Source: Deltaproteobacteria bacterium
Lineage (GTDB): Bacteria > Myxococcota_A > UBA9160 > UBA4427
Assembly (NCBI GenBank): GCA_002719955.1
Contig: PBFW01000070.1
Location: forward strand, 1 to 64,000
Reading direction: 5' to 3'
Length of the DNA: 64,000 nt
The position numbers and the translations under genes are program-made. This document shows positions 16,924 through 26,066 of this stretch, piece by piece. The notes under the pieces are model-generated. The model was not told where the DNA came from, ran no database searches, and saw only the letters and a program-made list of their open reading frames with translations. How positions within the stretch are numbered: position 1 is the stretch's first letter; every line of letters begins with the position of its first letter.

Positions 16924-19353
16924 TCAGAGCCCGCGGCTCACGCGCGAGACGAGGGTCACCAGGGCCGGAGCCAGGGTGACGTTGGCCACGAAGGCCATCG
17001 CGATCGCGAAAGCCGTGAGGAAGCCGAAATTGAAGAGCAGCGTCAATGTGGCCTGCGTGTAGACGAGAAAACCCGCCGACAACACGACGGAGGTGAACAG
17101 TAATGCCTGACCCGTGGAATCGAGCGTAACGCGCACCGCCGTGGCGACATCGTCTCCGCTCCTTCGGGCGCGTGCGAAGCCGTGCATGAAGTGGATCGTG
17201 TCGTCCACCGCCAGACCGAGCGCGATGCAGCCGGTCAGCAGGCTGAACACTTCCATCGGGATACTCGCCCAGCCCATCAGTCCGACCGTGATCAGCATGG
17301 CCCCCATGGCCGGGATCATGCTGAGGAGCCCCGTCCGCAGGCTTCCCAGCAAGAGCATCATGAAGGGGGTGATGATGGCGAATGCGAGCAGGTAGGTGCG
17401 CGACAGACTTCGGATCGTCGCGGTGATGGATTGCGAGGAGATCGCGAAATGTCCCGTGAGTACGAAGCTCGCCACGTCGCCGAAGGTCGCCTCGGCCTGG
17501 GCACGAATGCGATCGAGGAGCGGGGGACCATGGACCGAATCCACGAGTGGGACCTTGATGCTGATGCGCGATTGGCGGAACTGCGAATCGACAACGTCTT
17601 CGAGATCGTCTGTTCCCGAGTTCTCGAAGAGCAGCAATTCCTGAGCGATGAGCTCGCGGTCGTCGGGAATCGCGTAGAACTCCGGTCGATTCCCGTTGAG
17701 CGCCATATGGATCTCTTTCGTGACCTCCACGATGGAGATCGTGGTCTTGCCGATCATGTCCTCGCCAATCTTTTCCGCCTCGATGTAGTGCTGCAGCGAT
17801 TCGATTCGGCGAAGCAGGTCCGGTTCGTAGAGACCGTTCTCCCGCCCGGAGTCGACCACCATCTCGATGGTGTTCGCACCGCCGAGTCGGCTGTCGACGA
17901 TCTCGGTGGCGACGCGAATGGGTTCGTCGGGTTGGAACCAGCCCATGGCGTAATTCGAGAAGCGCAGCTCGAAAACGCCCACCACCGAGACAGCGAAAAG
18001 GGTGCCCCAGACGGCGACCACGACGCCGGGATATCGCGTCCCGATCATTCCGCACGCCGCGGGGATCCGCCGTACGAGGGAATCGCGCACCGGTTTCGCG
18101 CGCATCGGTGTGACCGCGATCAGAGCCGGCAAGAGCACGAGGGAAAGAGCCAGCGTGATCATCACACCGCCGGGTGCGACCGTGCCGAAATCCGCGACGA
18201 GCGCTACTTCGGCGCTCTGGAACGAGAGCAGGCTCCCCGCGGTGGTGAATCCGGTCATTACGATCGCAAAACCCGAGTGACCCAGCGAATACGCGAGCGC
18301 ATCTCCTACATCGCGACCCCGCGCCCGCTCCTGAAGAAAGATCGCGAGCAGGTGAACCGAGTTGCCCACCCCGACGGCGAGCAGAAAGGATGGCGTGATC
18401 TGGGTGGCGGTGGTGAGCGGTACACCCGATATGCCGAAGAACGCGAAGCCACAGATCACTGAAGTGAATGCGGTGACGAGCGTTAGCACCACCGCCACGA
18501 GACTCCGAAACAACCAGAGCAGGAAAGCGCCCATGACGATCAGGGAGATCAACGTGAAGCGCCACATGTCGGAGAGCATCTGTCCCATCACACGGTCGGT
18601 GAGAATGGGCATTCCCGCGATGTGAATCTCGAAATCAGGTCCGGCGTGACGCGCCGCGATCTCCTTGGCCGCGCGTACGACCTCGGTGTTCTCCTCACCC
18701 GTGATAAAGACCGGCGCGGCCTCGGGGGGGATGTCTTCGGTGCTCGGGTCTTCGAAGCCGTCCAGCACTTCTCCGACCCCGGCGAGTGACGAAAAGGCGC
18801 TTGTTTCCACCGCGATCGTGGTGACCATTGCATCCGCTGAGAGGATCACGTCGCGGTAGAGCGGTTTGGCTAGCCCTCGCTCGCGGAGCACTTGCAGGTC
18901 GGCAGATGTTTCGGGCCAGTGCTCGAGGAAATCGTCGACGATCAACTCCTCCCCGTCCCCGCGCGTATCGCGCACATTGATGAGACTCGTCACGTCCTCG
19001 AGGTGGGGGAGTTCGTTCTCGAGATCTTCGTGGAGGGCTCGCAGGCGTTCCAGGAATCTGAAACTGAAGACCTCGCTCGTGCGAATGGCGATGAAGAGGA
19101 TCTCCTCGCGGCCAAATTGTTCGCGAAATGTGTCGTAGACGACCCGCGCCGGGTCATCGGGCTCGAGGAAACCCTCGTTGGAAGTGTCGACCTCGATCCG
19201 GGAGAGCTGGGTGGACAGGGCGCCGACGGCCAGCATGCACACGCCGATCGTCCACCAGGGCCGTCGAAATACGAGACGCCCCCAGGCCTCGAAGGCTCCC
19301 TCGATGTTCTGGCGGCCCCGCTCCCAAAGCCCGGCATGCGTCGGGCTCGTCAC
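16924..19353 (-). CDS. MMPL/RND-superfamily lipid transporter
   Basis: The 809-residue protein has the RND duplication. Each half has a first helix (VFRRPWWTIGVCMLAVGALS; VVVAVWGTLFAVSVVGV), a large periplasmic loop and five more helices. The second half has the proton-relay style Asp pair in GLAVDDTIHFMHG. The same place in the first half reads LAVGVGNSVHLLAIF, without Asp. This MMPL/Patched-like family typically moves hydrophobic lipids or hopanoid/steroid-like molecules. It starts at GTG 19353 with AGGAGAATC upstream. It leads the minus-strand run P450, EthD-like, DapB-like, ABHD14-like, suggesting uptake or export of the same hydrophobic substrate. Confidence 0.88.
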   Translation of the reverse strand: MTSPTHAGLWERGRQNIEGAFEAWGRLVFRRPWWTIGVCMLAVGALSTQLSRIEVDTSNEGFLEPDDPARVVYDTFREQFGREEILFIAIRTSEVFSFRFLERLRALHEDLENELPHLEDVTSLINVRDTRGDGEELIVDDFLEHWPETSADLQVLRERGLAKPLYRDVILSADAMVTTIAVETSAFSSLAGVGEVLDGFEDPSTEDIPPEAAPVFITGEENTEVVRAAKEIAARHAGPDFEIHIAGMPILTDRVMGQMLSDMWRFTLISLIVMGAFLLWLFRSLVAVVLTLVTAFTSVICGFAFFGISGVPLTTATQITPSFLLAVGVGNSVHLLAIFLQERARGRDVGDALAYSLGHSGFAIVMTGFTTAGSLLSFQSAEVALVADFGTVAPGGVMITLALSLVLLPALIAVTPMRAKPVRDSLVRRIPAACGMIGTRYPGVVVAVWGTLFAVSVVGVFELRFSNYAMGWFQPDEPIRVATEIVDSRLGGANTIEMVVDSGRENGLYEPDLLRRIESLQHYIEAEKIGEDMIGKTTISIVEVTKEIHMALNGNRPEFYAIPDDRELIAQELLLFENSGTDDLEDVVDSQFRQSRISIKVPLVDSVHGPPLLDRIRAQAEATFGDVASFVLTGHFAISSQSITATIRSLSRTYLLAFAIITPFMMLLLGSLRTGLLSMIPAMGAMLITVGLMGWASIPMEVFSLLTGCIALGLAVDDTIHFMHGFARARRSGDDVATAVRVTLDSTGQALLFTSVVLSAGFLVYTQATLTLLFNFGFLTAFAIAMAFVANVTLAPALVTLVSRVSRGL

Positions 19354-19777
19354 CGGATGCGATTCTCCTGCGGATGATTCACGGACGGTCCCTTCGCGAT
19401 CGACATTTCTGAGTCGTCGCGTGACGCTCGCGAGACCGTCGCAGCTCGACTCACTCTTTCAGACCGGGCACCGAGGGGGGGCAGGTCGGGAAAAAGAGGG
19501 GTGCGCTGCGTTCCACCCCATTCTGGAGTTTGCCGATGGCACTTACAAGACCCCGGAATCATGTCGCCGTCTTGGTTCGAAGCGCAGTGTGCCGGCCACT
19601 CGAAGGCCGCTCCGCCCGTTCGGCTCGGACCCGGATCCCCATTCTCGCAGCGGCGATCTTGCGGGTTGCAGCCGCTCTCGAAGAATCCCGTGAGCGCTCG
19701 TGAACTCGAGCGAGCGCAGGAGCGCTCCTTCCCGGCTGCGATGAGGGGTTGGGTTGCGATACGCTCATCGGTAGACC
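19354..19777. other. 424-bp divergent intergenic region
   Basis: It lies between the MMPL transporter and the phosphohistidine-domain gene. Short frames are present but lack ribosome-binding sites and protein-like composition. I recognise no promoter or operator with confidence. Confidence 0.6.
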
Positions 19778-21373
19778 ATGAAACATACTCCGATCGACCC
19801 GCTTCACCGCGTGAGCGGATCCAAGACGGCTTGGACCCGAGTGAACATCGCCGAGGGCGTTCCGGGTGTTTCGACTCCGCTCAATTGGTCCTGGTGGGAT
19901 GAAGCGAACGAGCGGATGATTCGCGGGGCCTATTGCGATATCGGCGTTGTGCCTCGTGTCGAGATTCCCGATATCGAGCAGGTGGATCTTCGCGCATCGG
20001 CGATCTTTTTTGGACGGCCTGCGCTCAACGTGGACGTTTCGCGACGCATGGCGGATCTGCAGCCCGGGACTTCCGGGGAAGCACTCGAGCGCCACTATTT
20101 CGGGGCGGTGCGCCCGGACGCGCCCTCGGTCCCTTCGCGTCGTCGCTATCCGGCGATTGCACTGAAGCTGCCCGGATTGTGGCGACGCGTGCCGAGCCTG
20201 CTGCAATCGCTCTATGAGGACGATCACGCCTGGTGGCAGAGCATGGTGGCTCCCGGCGCGCTCGACGATGTAGAGGCTGCTCGAAGTGGAATCGAGGAAG
20301 CCTGTCGTCGTTGTGAGCGGATCGCCAGGCCCCATAGCGCGCTCGCTCTGCTCGCGGGCGCACTCATTCAGCAGGTGACCGGGGTGGCGGAACGGGTCGG
20401 CCATCCAGAACTCGTGCTCGATGCATTGGGCGGCTACGACTCGGTGGAGTTCGAGACGCTCCAGGAACTCTTGTCCGTGCGACGGGGTGAACTCCCACTC
20501 GATGAGTTCTTGCGGCGGCGGGGCTACCAGGGCCCTCGACAGGGCGAGATGTCCAGTGTCTCGTGGCGCGAGGATTCTGGCCCCGTCGAGTCGCTACTCG
20601 ATTCCCTCGATCCGAACGACCATCGGATCATGGAGATCGCGGCGGCGCGGGCGCGCGAACGCGAAGCGGCTGAAAAGAAGATCTGCGAGGGATTGGGACC
20701 GGTCCGGCGACGCTGGGCGCGTTGGCTCTTTTCCGAGGCGGCTCGCATGCTCCCGCAAAGGGAGACCGGAAAGGCCGCCATGATGCTGTGCATGGATGTC
20801 GCCCGGGCCTGTGCGCGGCGATTGGGAGAGGATTTCGCGGAGCGGGGCTGGCTCGAAACAAGGGAGGATATCTTCTACCTCACGCTCGAGGAGATCGAGG
20901 GCGAATGCCCCGCAGAAGCCCGTCAGCTCGTCGCGTCGCGCCGCAAACAACGCGAGGAATACGAGCGGATGGAGCTCCCTGAATCCTGGGTCGGTATGGT
21001 GAAACCCCTCGAACCTGAGGCGGAAGTCAGCCAGGGGCCCCTCGAAGGGCTGGGGGTGAGCCCGGGGATCGCCGAAGGGAGCGTTCGGCTCGTGCGCGAC
21101 GGTTCGGGCGAATTGCATCCCGGCGAGATTCTCGTCTGCGAGACCACCGACCCCAGCTTTGCGGCCTATTTCCTCGTCGCCGAAGGTGTGATCACCGATA
21201 TCGGGGGAGCGATGGGCCACGGGGCCATCGTTGCGCGCGAAGTGGGCATCCCCTGTGTCGTGAACACCCGGGATGCGACGCGTCGTCTGCATACCGGAGA
21301 CCGCGTGCGAATCGACGGTGCGACGGGCTCCATCGAGATTATGGACATAACGTCGGTTCGGGATGACCGTTGA
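19778..21373 (+). CDS. PEP-utilising-enzyme-like protein with swivelling phosphohistidine domain
   Basis: This is a 531-residue cytosolic protein. Residues about 1-410 are helical and resemble the linker region of PpsA/rifampicin-phosphotransferase-like proteins (RGWLETREDIFYLTLEEIEG is a recurring segment). Residues about 430-525 are a phosphohistidine swivelling domain with GLGVSPGIAEGSVRLV and GGAMGHGAIVAREVGIPCVV, where His about 481 would be phosphorylated. The ATP-grasp PEP/pyruvate-binding domain that normally charges this His is missing and is not encoded nearby. Its stop overlaps the next gene's start by 11 bp, so it is probably co-translated with the sulfatase-fold enzyme. Confidence 0.8.
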   Translation: MKHTPIDPLHRVSGSKTAWTRVNIAEGVPGVSTPLNWSWWDEANERMIRGAYCDIGVVPRVEIPDIEQVDLRASAIFFGRPALNVDVSRRMADLQPGTSGEALERHYFGAVRPDAPSVPSRRRYPAIALKLPGLWRRVPSLLQSLYEDDHAWWQSMVAPGALDDVEAARSGIEEACRRCERIARPHSALALLAGALIQQVTGVAERVGHPELVLDALGGYDSVEFETLQELLSVRRGELPLDEFLRRRGYQGPRQGEMSSVSWREDSGPVESLLDSLDPNDHRIMEIAAARAREREAAEKKICEGLGPVRRRWARWLFSEAARMLPQRETGKAAMMLCMDVARACARRLGEDFAERGWLETREDIFYLTLEEIEGECPAEARQLVASRRKQREEYERMELPESWVGMVKPLEPEAEVSQGPLEGLGVSPGIAEGSVRLVRDGSGELHPGEILVCETTDPSFAAYFLVAEGVITDIGGAMGHGAIVAREVGIPCVVNTRDATRRLHTGDRVRIDGATGSIEIMDITSVRDDR

Positions 21374-23297
21374 TCAAACGCGTTCTCGAGGACGCTTCAT
21401 AAGAGCGGAGTCCGCATTGAGGAGGGCGATCTGGCGGATCATTGTCGGGGCAGCGCTGTGCGTCGTCAGCGGCGCAATCGCGGTTACGCTCTACTCATTG
21501 CTGCGTAGCCCCTTGGGTCCGCCGTGGCTCTGGGGGGCGATGGGCGCTCCCCCAGCGCTCCCCGTTTCGCTGGATCTGACGCGCGTCGACGAAGCCGAGC
21601 GTTGGTTCCCCGGTCCGGGAGCGGCACGCATCGTCTCGGATTCCCTCGGTTTGCGGGCCGAGGGTGCCGGGGCGGACTTTCACCTCTCTCGCCGACTCTC
21701 TCTGGCGCCCGGATACCTCGGCAGCGTTTCGCTGCGGACGCAGTCGCCCCGCGCCCCGATCCATGTCACGCCCTATATCGAATGGAAAGCCAAGCCCGAA
21801 GACACCGTGATCGCCGAGATCGATGCCAGCGATCCCCTGCGGCAGATCGCGCATTTCTACGCGGGACGCTGGGACCACCATCCCGTCGAGGGATTTCGAA
21901 TCCAACCCGACGCAGTGGACTCGATGATCGGTCTGGTCGAAATCGAGATCACTTCGGAGAAGTGGAAGCCCGTGACACAGGCGTCGCCCGACGCGGTCGA
22001 TTGGAGTTTCGCCTTCAGTGCTTCGCGACGCCCGCGCAACGTGGTGTTGATCCTCCTGGATACGCTCCGGGCGGATCGGATGTCGCTCTACGGCTATGCA
22101 CGCCGAACGACGCCGGGCCTGGAGCGGTTGGGGGAGCACGGCCTCGTCTTCAAAACGGCACGCAGCCAGGCAGCCTGCACGTTCCCCTCGGTCAACTCGC
22201 TGCTGACCTCTCAGCCGCCCGCCTATTTCTTGCGCCAGCCCTTGGGCCAATGGGCGCCCCTCGATCGTTACGAACCGATCGCGAAAATTCTTCAGGAGCG
22301 CGGTTTTGAGACATTCGCCGTCTCGAGCAGCTGGGTGGTTCGGGCGAGCGAATCTGTGCATAATAACTGGGGGGGAGGGTACGACGCGGGATTCGATGTG
22401 TTTGCTGAGGCATGTGCTGGGCGATCGGCCGATTGCGTCAACCGGCAGGCCATCGACTTTGTCGATGCGGCCACCGGCCCCTGGTTCCTCTACCTCCATT
22501 ACCTCGATGCCCATGACCCCTATCGCCCCCCGCCGGCTTCCCATCAGTCGGCCTTCACACGACCCTACACGGGTCGCGAGGAATTCGAACTCGGCGATCC
22601 GAATCCCATCGCGGAGTCGATCTATCGCGGTCGGACCCCGATGGACGCGAGTGAGCGAGATCTGGAACACCTGAATGATCTCTACGACGAAGAGATCCTC
22701 TATCTGGACACTCAGCTCATGCTGCTCTTCACAGCACTCGAGGAGCGTGGCCTGCTCGGGGAGACCATGATCGCATTGGTTTCTGACCATGGCGAGGAGT
22801 TCCTCGAACATGCACACATCAAGCATTGCAGGAGCGTCTATGACACCGAAATCAGAACGCCCCTCGTCTTCTGGATTCCAGGACAGATGGGCGGGCGGAG
22901 AATTCGTTCCGTCGCCCAGAACCTCGATGTCGTTCCCACCCTCCTCGATTATCTCGGGGCAGGCGATGCCATCGAGGGGATGGCGGGGCGCAGCCTGCGA
23001 GCGGCCATCGAGTCCGATCGGGTGGTCGATGGACACGCCTTCAGCGAACAGGGGAGTCTGCAGGCGGTGAGCGATGGACGCTACAAGCTCATCGTGGATC
23101 GTGGCGATGGGAGCGTGCAGCTATTCGATCTGGCTGTGGATCGGGACGAGGTCGACGACCTCGCGGGTGAACGACCCGAAGTGGAGGAACGTCTGAGGGC
23201 GGCGCTCTTGTCGTGGCAGCGAATTTCGAGTGCGGAGGTCGTGAAGGGCGCGCGCCAGAGCGAGGAGAATCTGCGCGCCCTTGGCTACCTCGAGTGA
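21363..23297 (+). CDS. Membrane-anchored sulfatase-fold hydrolase/transferase
   Basis: The 644-residue protein has an N-terminal anchor (about residues 22-47), an extracytoplasmic beta-type domain (about 70-222), and an alkaline-phosphatase/sulfatase domain from RNVVLILLDTLRADRMSLYG (metal Asp about 233) to about 560, ending with LVSDHGEEFLEH and YDTEIRTPLVFWIPG. The nucleophile region reads QAACTFPSVNSLLTS. Thr 273 sits where formylglycine sulfatases have Cys or Ser (C/S-x-P). This favours a Thr-using phosphotransferase or hydrolase over a true sulfatase. It acts at the cell surface or periplasm. ATG 21363 lies inside the previous gene. Confidence 0.85.
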   Translation: MTVDQTRSRGRFIRAESALRRAIWRIIVGAALCVVSGAIAVTLYSLLRSPLGPPWLWGAMGAPPALPVSLDLTRVDEAERWFPGPGAARIVSDSLGLRAEGAGADFHLSRRLSLAPGYLGSVSLRTQSPRAPIHVTPYIEWKAKPEDTVIAEIDASDPLRQIAHFYAGRWDHHPVEGFRIQPDAVDSMIGLVEIEITSEKWKPVTQASPDAVDWSFAFSASRRPRNVVLILLDTLRADRMSLYGYARRTTPGLERLGEHGLVFKTARSQAACTFPSVNSLLTSQPPAYFLRQPLGQWAPLDRYEPIAKILQERGFETFAVSSSWVVRASESVHNNWGGGYDAGFDVFAEACAGRSADCVNRQAIDFVDAATGPWFLYLHYLDAHDPYRPPPASHQSAFTRPYTGREEFELGDPNPIAESIYRGRTPMDASERDLEHLNDLYDEEILYLDTQLMLLFTALEERGLLGETMIALVSDHGEEFLEHAHIKHCRSVYDTEIRTPLVFWIPGQMGGRRIRSVAQNLDVVPTLLDYLGAGDAIEGMAGRSLRAAIESDRVVDGHAFSEQGSLQAVSDGRYKLIVDRGDGSVQLFDLAVDRDEVDDLAGERPEVEERLRAALLSWQRISSAEVVKGARQSEENLRALGYLE

Positions 23298-23484
23298 GCC
23301 CTTCTCGGTACTCGGGGAATCCGGCGCTGCGTGTGACTCCAGTCGGTCGTCCGATCGGAAGAGGCGACTGAAGGGAGGGCATCGGTCAGGAACGCCCCCC
23401 CCCGAAGTCGCCATCGTCAAGGCGCAGGAGTCGGGTTGTCCTTGGATGAGGTGCGACGGATCTTTGACTCCGGTCGGCTCGCGC

Positions 23485-23913
23485 CTATCGGGTCGGGTTA
23501 TCCTCGAGCCCGCGTATCCCCTCCAATTTGGCGTGGTAATAGGTCGAGCCCCAGAGGTCGACGCCAGCCAGATTGCCGCCGCTGAGATTGGCGTTGCTCA
23601 GATAGGCGCCGCGCAACGTGCCCCCTTCCAGATTTGCGCCGGAGAGGTCGGCTTTCATCAGGAAGGTCCAGGAGAGGTTGGCCTTTTCGAGATCGCATCC
23701 GGATAGGTTGGCGCCGATCAGATTGCTGCGTTGCAGGATCACGCCCTTCAGATCCTGAGCGTGCAGATCGACCCCGGATAGATCGCAGGCCAGGCAGCTG
23801 CCCGTTTCCTTGAGCTTCTGAAGATCGGCCTCATCGTAGCCGCTTACATTGCGGGTCCATGACAGGGCGATGAAGACGAGCAGGAAGAGTCGCGGGTAGG
23901 CGCCCGGGATCAT
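23485..23913 (-). CDS. Exported pentapeptide-repeat protein
   Basis: The 142-residue protein begins MIPGAYPRLFLLVFIALSW, a signal peptide. It is followed by a Cys pair (GSCLACDLSG) and about twelve A(D/N)LxG pentapeptides such as LIGANLSGCDLEKANL and LRGAYLSNANLSGGNL, forming a right-handed quadrilateral beta helix. Such proteins are structural or binding modules without known catalysis. The ATG overlaps the P450 stop codon (TGATG on the minus strand), so it is translationally coupled to the P450. A GTG directly before the ATG is an alternative start. Confidence 0.82.
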   Translation of the reverse strand: MIPGAYPRLFLLVFIALSWTRNVSGYDEADLQKLKETGSCLACDLSGVDLHAQDLKGVILQRSNLIGANLSGCDLEKANLSWTFLMKADLSGANLEGGTLRGAYLSNANLSGGNLAGVDLWGSTYYHAKLEGIRGLEDNPTR

Positions 23914-25100
23914 CACGTCGCCGATGTGCCGGTCAGGATCGGCACGGCGGCATAGCCGCGTAGGTTGGAGGAGTGGCTGCGCTCGACCCCATCGCGCTGG
24001 ACGCTGTGGTTCGGGTAGCGCTTTAAGAGCCCCTCGAGGGCGACTCTTCCCTGCAGTCGCGCGAGCGAGCGGCCGAGGCAGACGTGGTGGCCGTAGCCGA
24101 AATGTAGCGAGCGCTCGAAGCGCCTGCTGATATCGAAGCGATCGGGTTCGGGAAACTCGCGTTCGTCGCGTTCGGCGGCGGCGGTGATGAGTACGATTCG
24201 CGCACCACGGGGAATGGTCTCGCCGTGGAGCACGAGCTCGTGGGTGATCGCTCGGCCCTGGTACTGGATCGGTGCATCGAAGCGCAGCACTTCCTCGATG
24301 GCCCCCGGAATTCGCTCGGGCTCGCGCGTCAGCACTTCGCGTTGGTCGGAGTGGGCGTCGAGCAGGACGACGGCACTGGCGATGAGTGTGGTCGCCGTTT
24401 CGTTGCCGGCATTCCAGAGCAGCGTGCAGAAGGCCACGACCTCGTCGTCGCTCAGACGCTCCGGTCCCTCCTCTCCATCGACCTCGGCATGGGCGATGAC
24501 GCTCATGAGATCGTCCTCGGGTTCTGCACGGCGACGCGCCAGCAGCTCGTGGAGATATTGGCGACTCGCCTTGCCGGCTTCGGCGGCCTCGACGGGCACC
24601 TCCACGCGATCGGGATCGCGCGCGATAAAGGCCTCGAGCCAGGCGCGCACCCCTTCGCGGTCCTTGTCCGGCACGCCGAGCAGGGTGCTCATCACCTCCA
24701 TCGGCAGGCGCGTTGCGAACTCGCCGAGCAGATCGCGAGGACCGCTGCCGCCGAGTGCGTCGAGGAGCCGCTCGGTCGTTGCGCGCACTGCGGGTTCGAG
24801 GGCTGCGATGCGCCGTGGCGTGAAGCCACGACTCACGATATTGCGCACTCGCGTGTGACGCGGCGGGTCCATAGAGAGGATCGAGAAGAGTTCACCGTCG
24901 CGGTCCTCCAACTCGAGCAAGGGACCGGGCGAAGAGCTGAAGGTCTTCCAGTTGAGGGTGGCGTCCCAGACGTCCTGGAAGCGAGAGAGGGCCCAGAAAT
25001 CGAGCTCCGCATTGTGGAAGCAGGGCGCCTCTTCACGTAGCTGGTGATAGGTGGGGTAGGGATCTTCGTGGAGTTCGTAGGAGAAGGGGTTGTATTCCAT
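23913..25100 (-). CDS. Cytochrome P450
   Basis: This is a class I P450 of about 395 residues. It has a typical N-terminus (MEYNPFSYELHEDPYPTYHQ), I-helix NAGNETATTLI with the canonical acid-Thr pair, ExxR in EEVLRFD, and the haem loop HFGYGHHVCLGRSLAR. I chose ATG 25100, because the sequence further upstream overlaps the SDR gene and is not P450-like. No strong ribosome-binding site precedes it. It is preceded on the same strand by an SDR (31-bp gap) and followed by the coupled pentapeptide protein. The substrate is probably a terpenoid, steroid or fatty acid. Confidence 0.92.
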   Translation of the reverse strand: MEYNPFSYELHEDPYPTYHQLREEAPCFHNAELDFWALSRFQDVWDATLNWKTFSSSPGPLLELEDRDGELFSILSMDPPRHTRVRNIVSRGFTPRRIAALEPAVRATTERLLDALGGSGPRDLLGEFATRLPMEVMSTLLGVPDKDREGVRAWLEAFIARDPDRVEVPVEAAEAGKASRQYLHELLARRRAEPEDDLMSVIAHAEVDGEEGPERLSDDEVVAFCTLLWNAGNETATTLIASAVVLLDAHSDQREVLTREPERIPGAIEEVLRFDAPIQYQGRAITHELVLHGETIPRGARIVLITAAAERDEREFPEPDRFDISRRFERSLHFGYGHHVCLGRSLARLQGRVALEGLLKRYPNHSVQRDGVERSHSSNLRGYAAVPILTGTSAT

Positions 25101-25131
25101 GATGTATTCGTCTGCGGTCCGGCTGGTTGGT

Positions 25132-25881
25132 TCAGAGCCGCAGCGTACCGCCTCCATCTACGGACAGGATCTGGCCGGTGACCCAGGCCGAATCGTCTGA
25201 GAGCAGGAAGACGAGAGCGCCGTTCTGATCTTCGGGTCGTCCGAGGCGCTTGATCGCGAGGCTGGAGACGATGGCGTCGGCGACCTCGCCGGCGACGGTA
25301 CCCCGGGTGGCTTCCGTGTCGGTGAGTCCCGGCGCGATGGCGTTCACGCGAATACCCATTTCTCCGAGTTCATGGGCCAGACAGACCGTGAGGCTGTTGA
25401 GGGATGCCTTCGCGAGGGAGTAGAAGCTGTGTGTCATCCAGGCGGCGCTGGAGGATTGATTGACAATCGAGCCCCCGCCGCGTTCGGCGATGGCTGGATA
25501 GCAGGCGCGCGTGCAGTGGAGCGCGCCGCTGAGATTCACATCGAGGAAGCGTCGGTAGTAGGCGAGATCGACCGAGATAAGCGGCTCGAGTTTCATGCCA
25601 GCGTAGATCGCGGCGTTGTTGACGAGCCCGTCGATGCCTCCGTAATACTCGACTGTTCGGTTCGCGAGTTCCTGCGCACTTTCCGGGTCGGCGACATCCA
25701 CGTGCGCGTAGAAGGCGTCGCCTCCGCCGCGGCGGATCTCGTCGGTGACGCGCTGGCCCCGCTCGTCGTCGAGGTCGGCCACCACGACCCGCGCGCCCTC
25801 GTCCACCAAGCGGCGCGCGTAACATTCTCCGATGCCGCCCGCGGCGCCCGTGACGATGATGACCTTGTTCTCCAGACCCAT
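25132..25881 (-). CDS. Short-chain dehydrogenase/reductase
   Basis: The 249-residue classical SDR contains VTGAAGGIGE (cofactor), VNNAAIYAG, the catalytic Ser in NQSSSAAW, YSLAK (Tyr-x3-Lys) and APGLTDTEATRG. An Asp after strand 2 (VADLDD) favours NAD(H). GGAGG precedes ATG 25881. It lies between the acyl-CoA dehydrogenase and the P450 on the minus strand, suggesting sequential oxidation with the P450 product. Confidence 0.92.
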   Translation of the reverse strand: MGLENKVIIVTGAAGGIGECYARRLVDEGARVVVADLDDERGQRVTDEIRRGGGDAFYAHVDVADPESAQELANRTVEYYGGIDGLVNNAAIYAGMKLEPLISVDLAYYRRFLDVNLSGALHCTRACYPAIAERGGGSIVNQSSSAAWMTHSFYSLAKASLNSLTVCLAHELGEMGIRVNAIAPGLTDTEATRGTVAGEVADAIVSSLAIKRLGRPEDQNGALVFLLSDDSAWVTGQILSVDGGGTLRL

Positions 25882-26066
25882 GTTGCCTCCGATTCGTTCA
25901 CGAGCTTACCAGGCGGATGCGTCAGATTGCAGCCGTCTATGAGCGCCTGGCTTCGGCCGTGGGCGGTGGGGCGTGTGCCGGATCTCGTCGCGCTCGTTCG
26001 GAGGGTATGAAGATCTGCGCGTCGGATCCGAGTCAGCGTACTCGAGTGTCCACCTGTCCGACCCCT

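Noticed and set aside
15545..18565. A 1006-residue minus-strand frame running through the P450 into the transporter region
   Set aside because: Only the last 394 residues (from 16729) are P450. The upstream part is an Arg/His-rich out-of-frame reading of the MMPL transporter gene.
23395..23403. Run of nine C residues between convergent genes
   Set aside because: A homopolymer in an intergenic gap; no structure or function can be supported.
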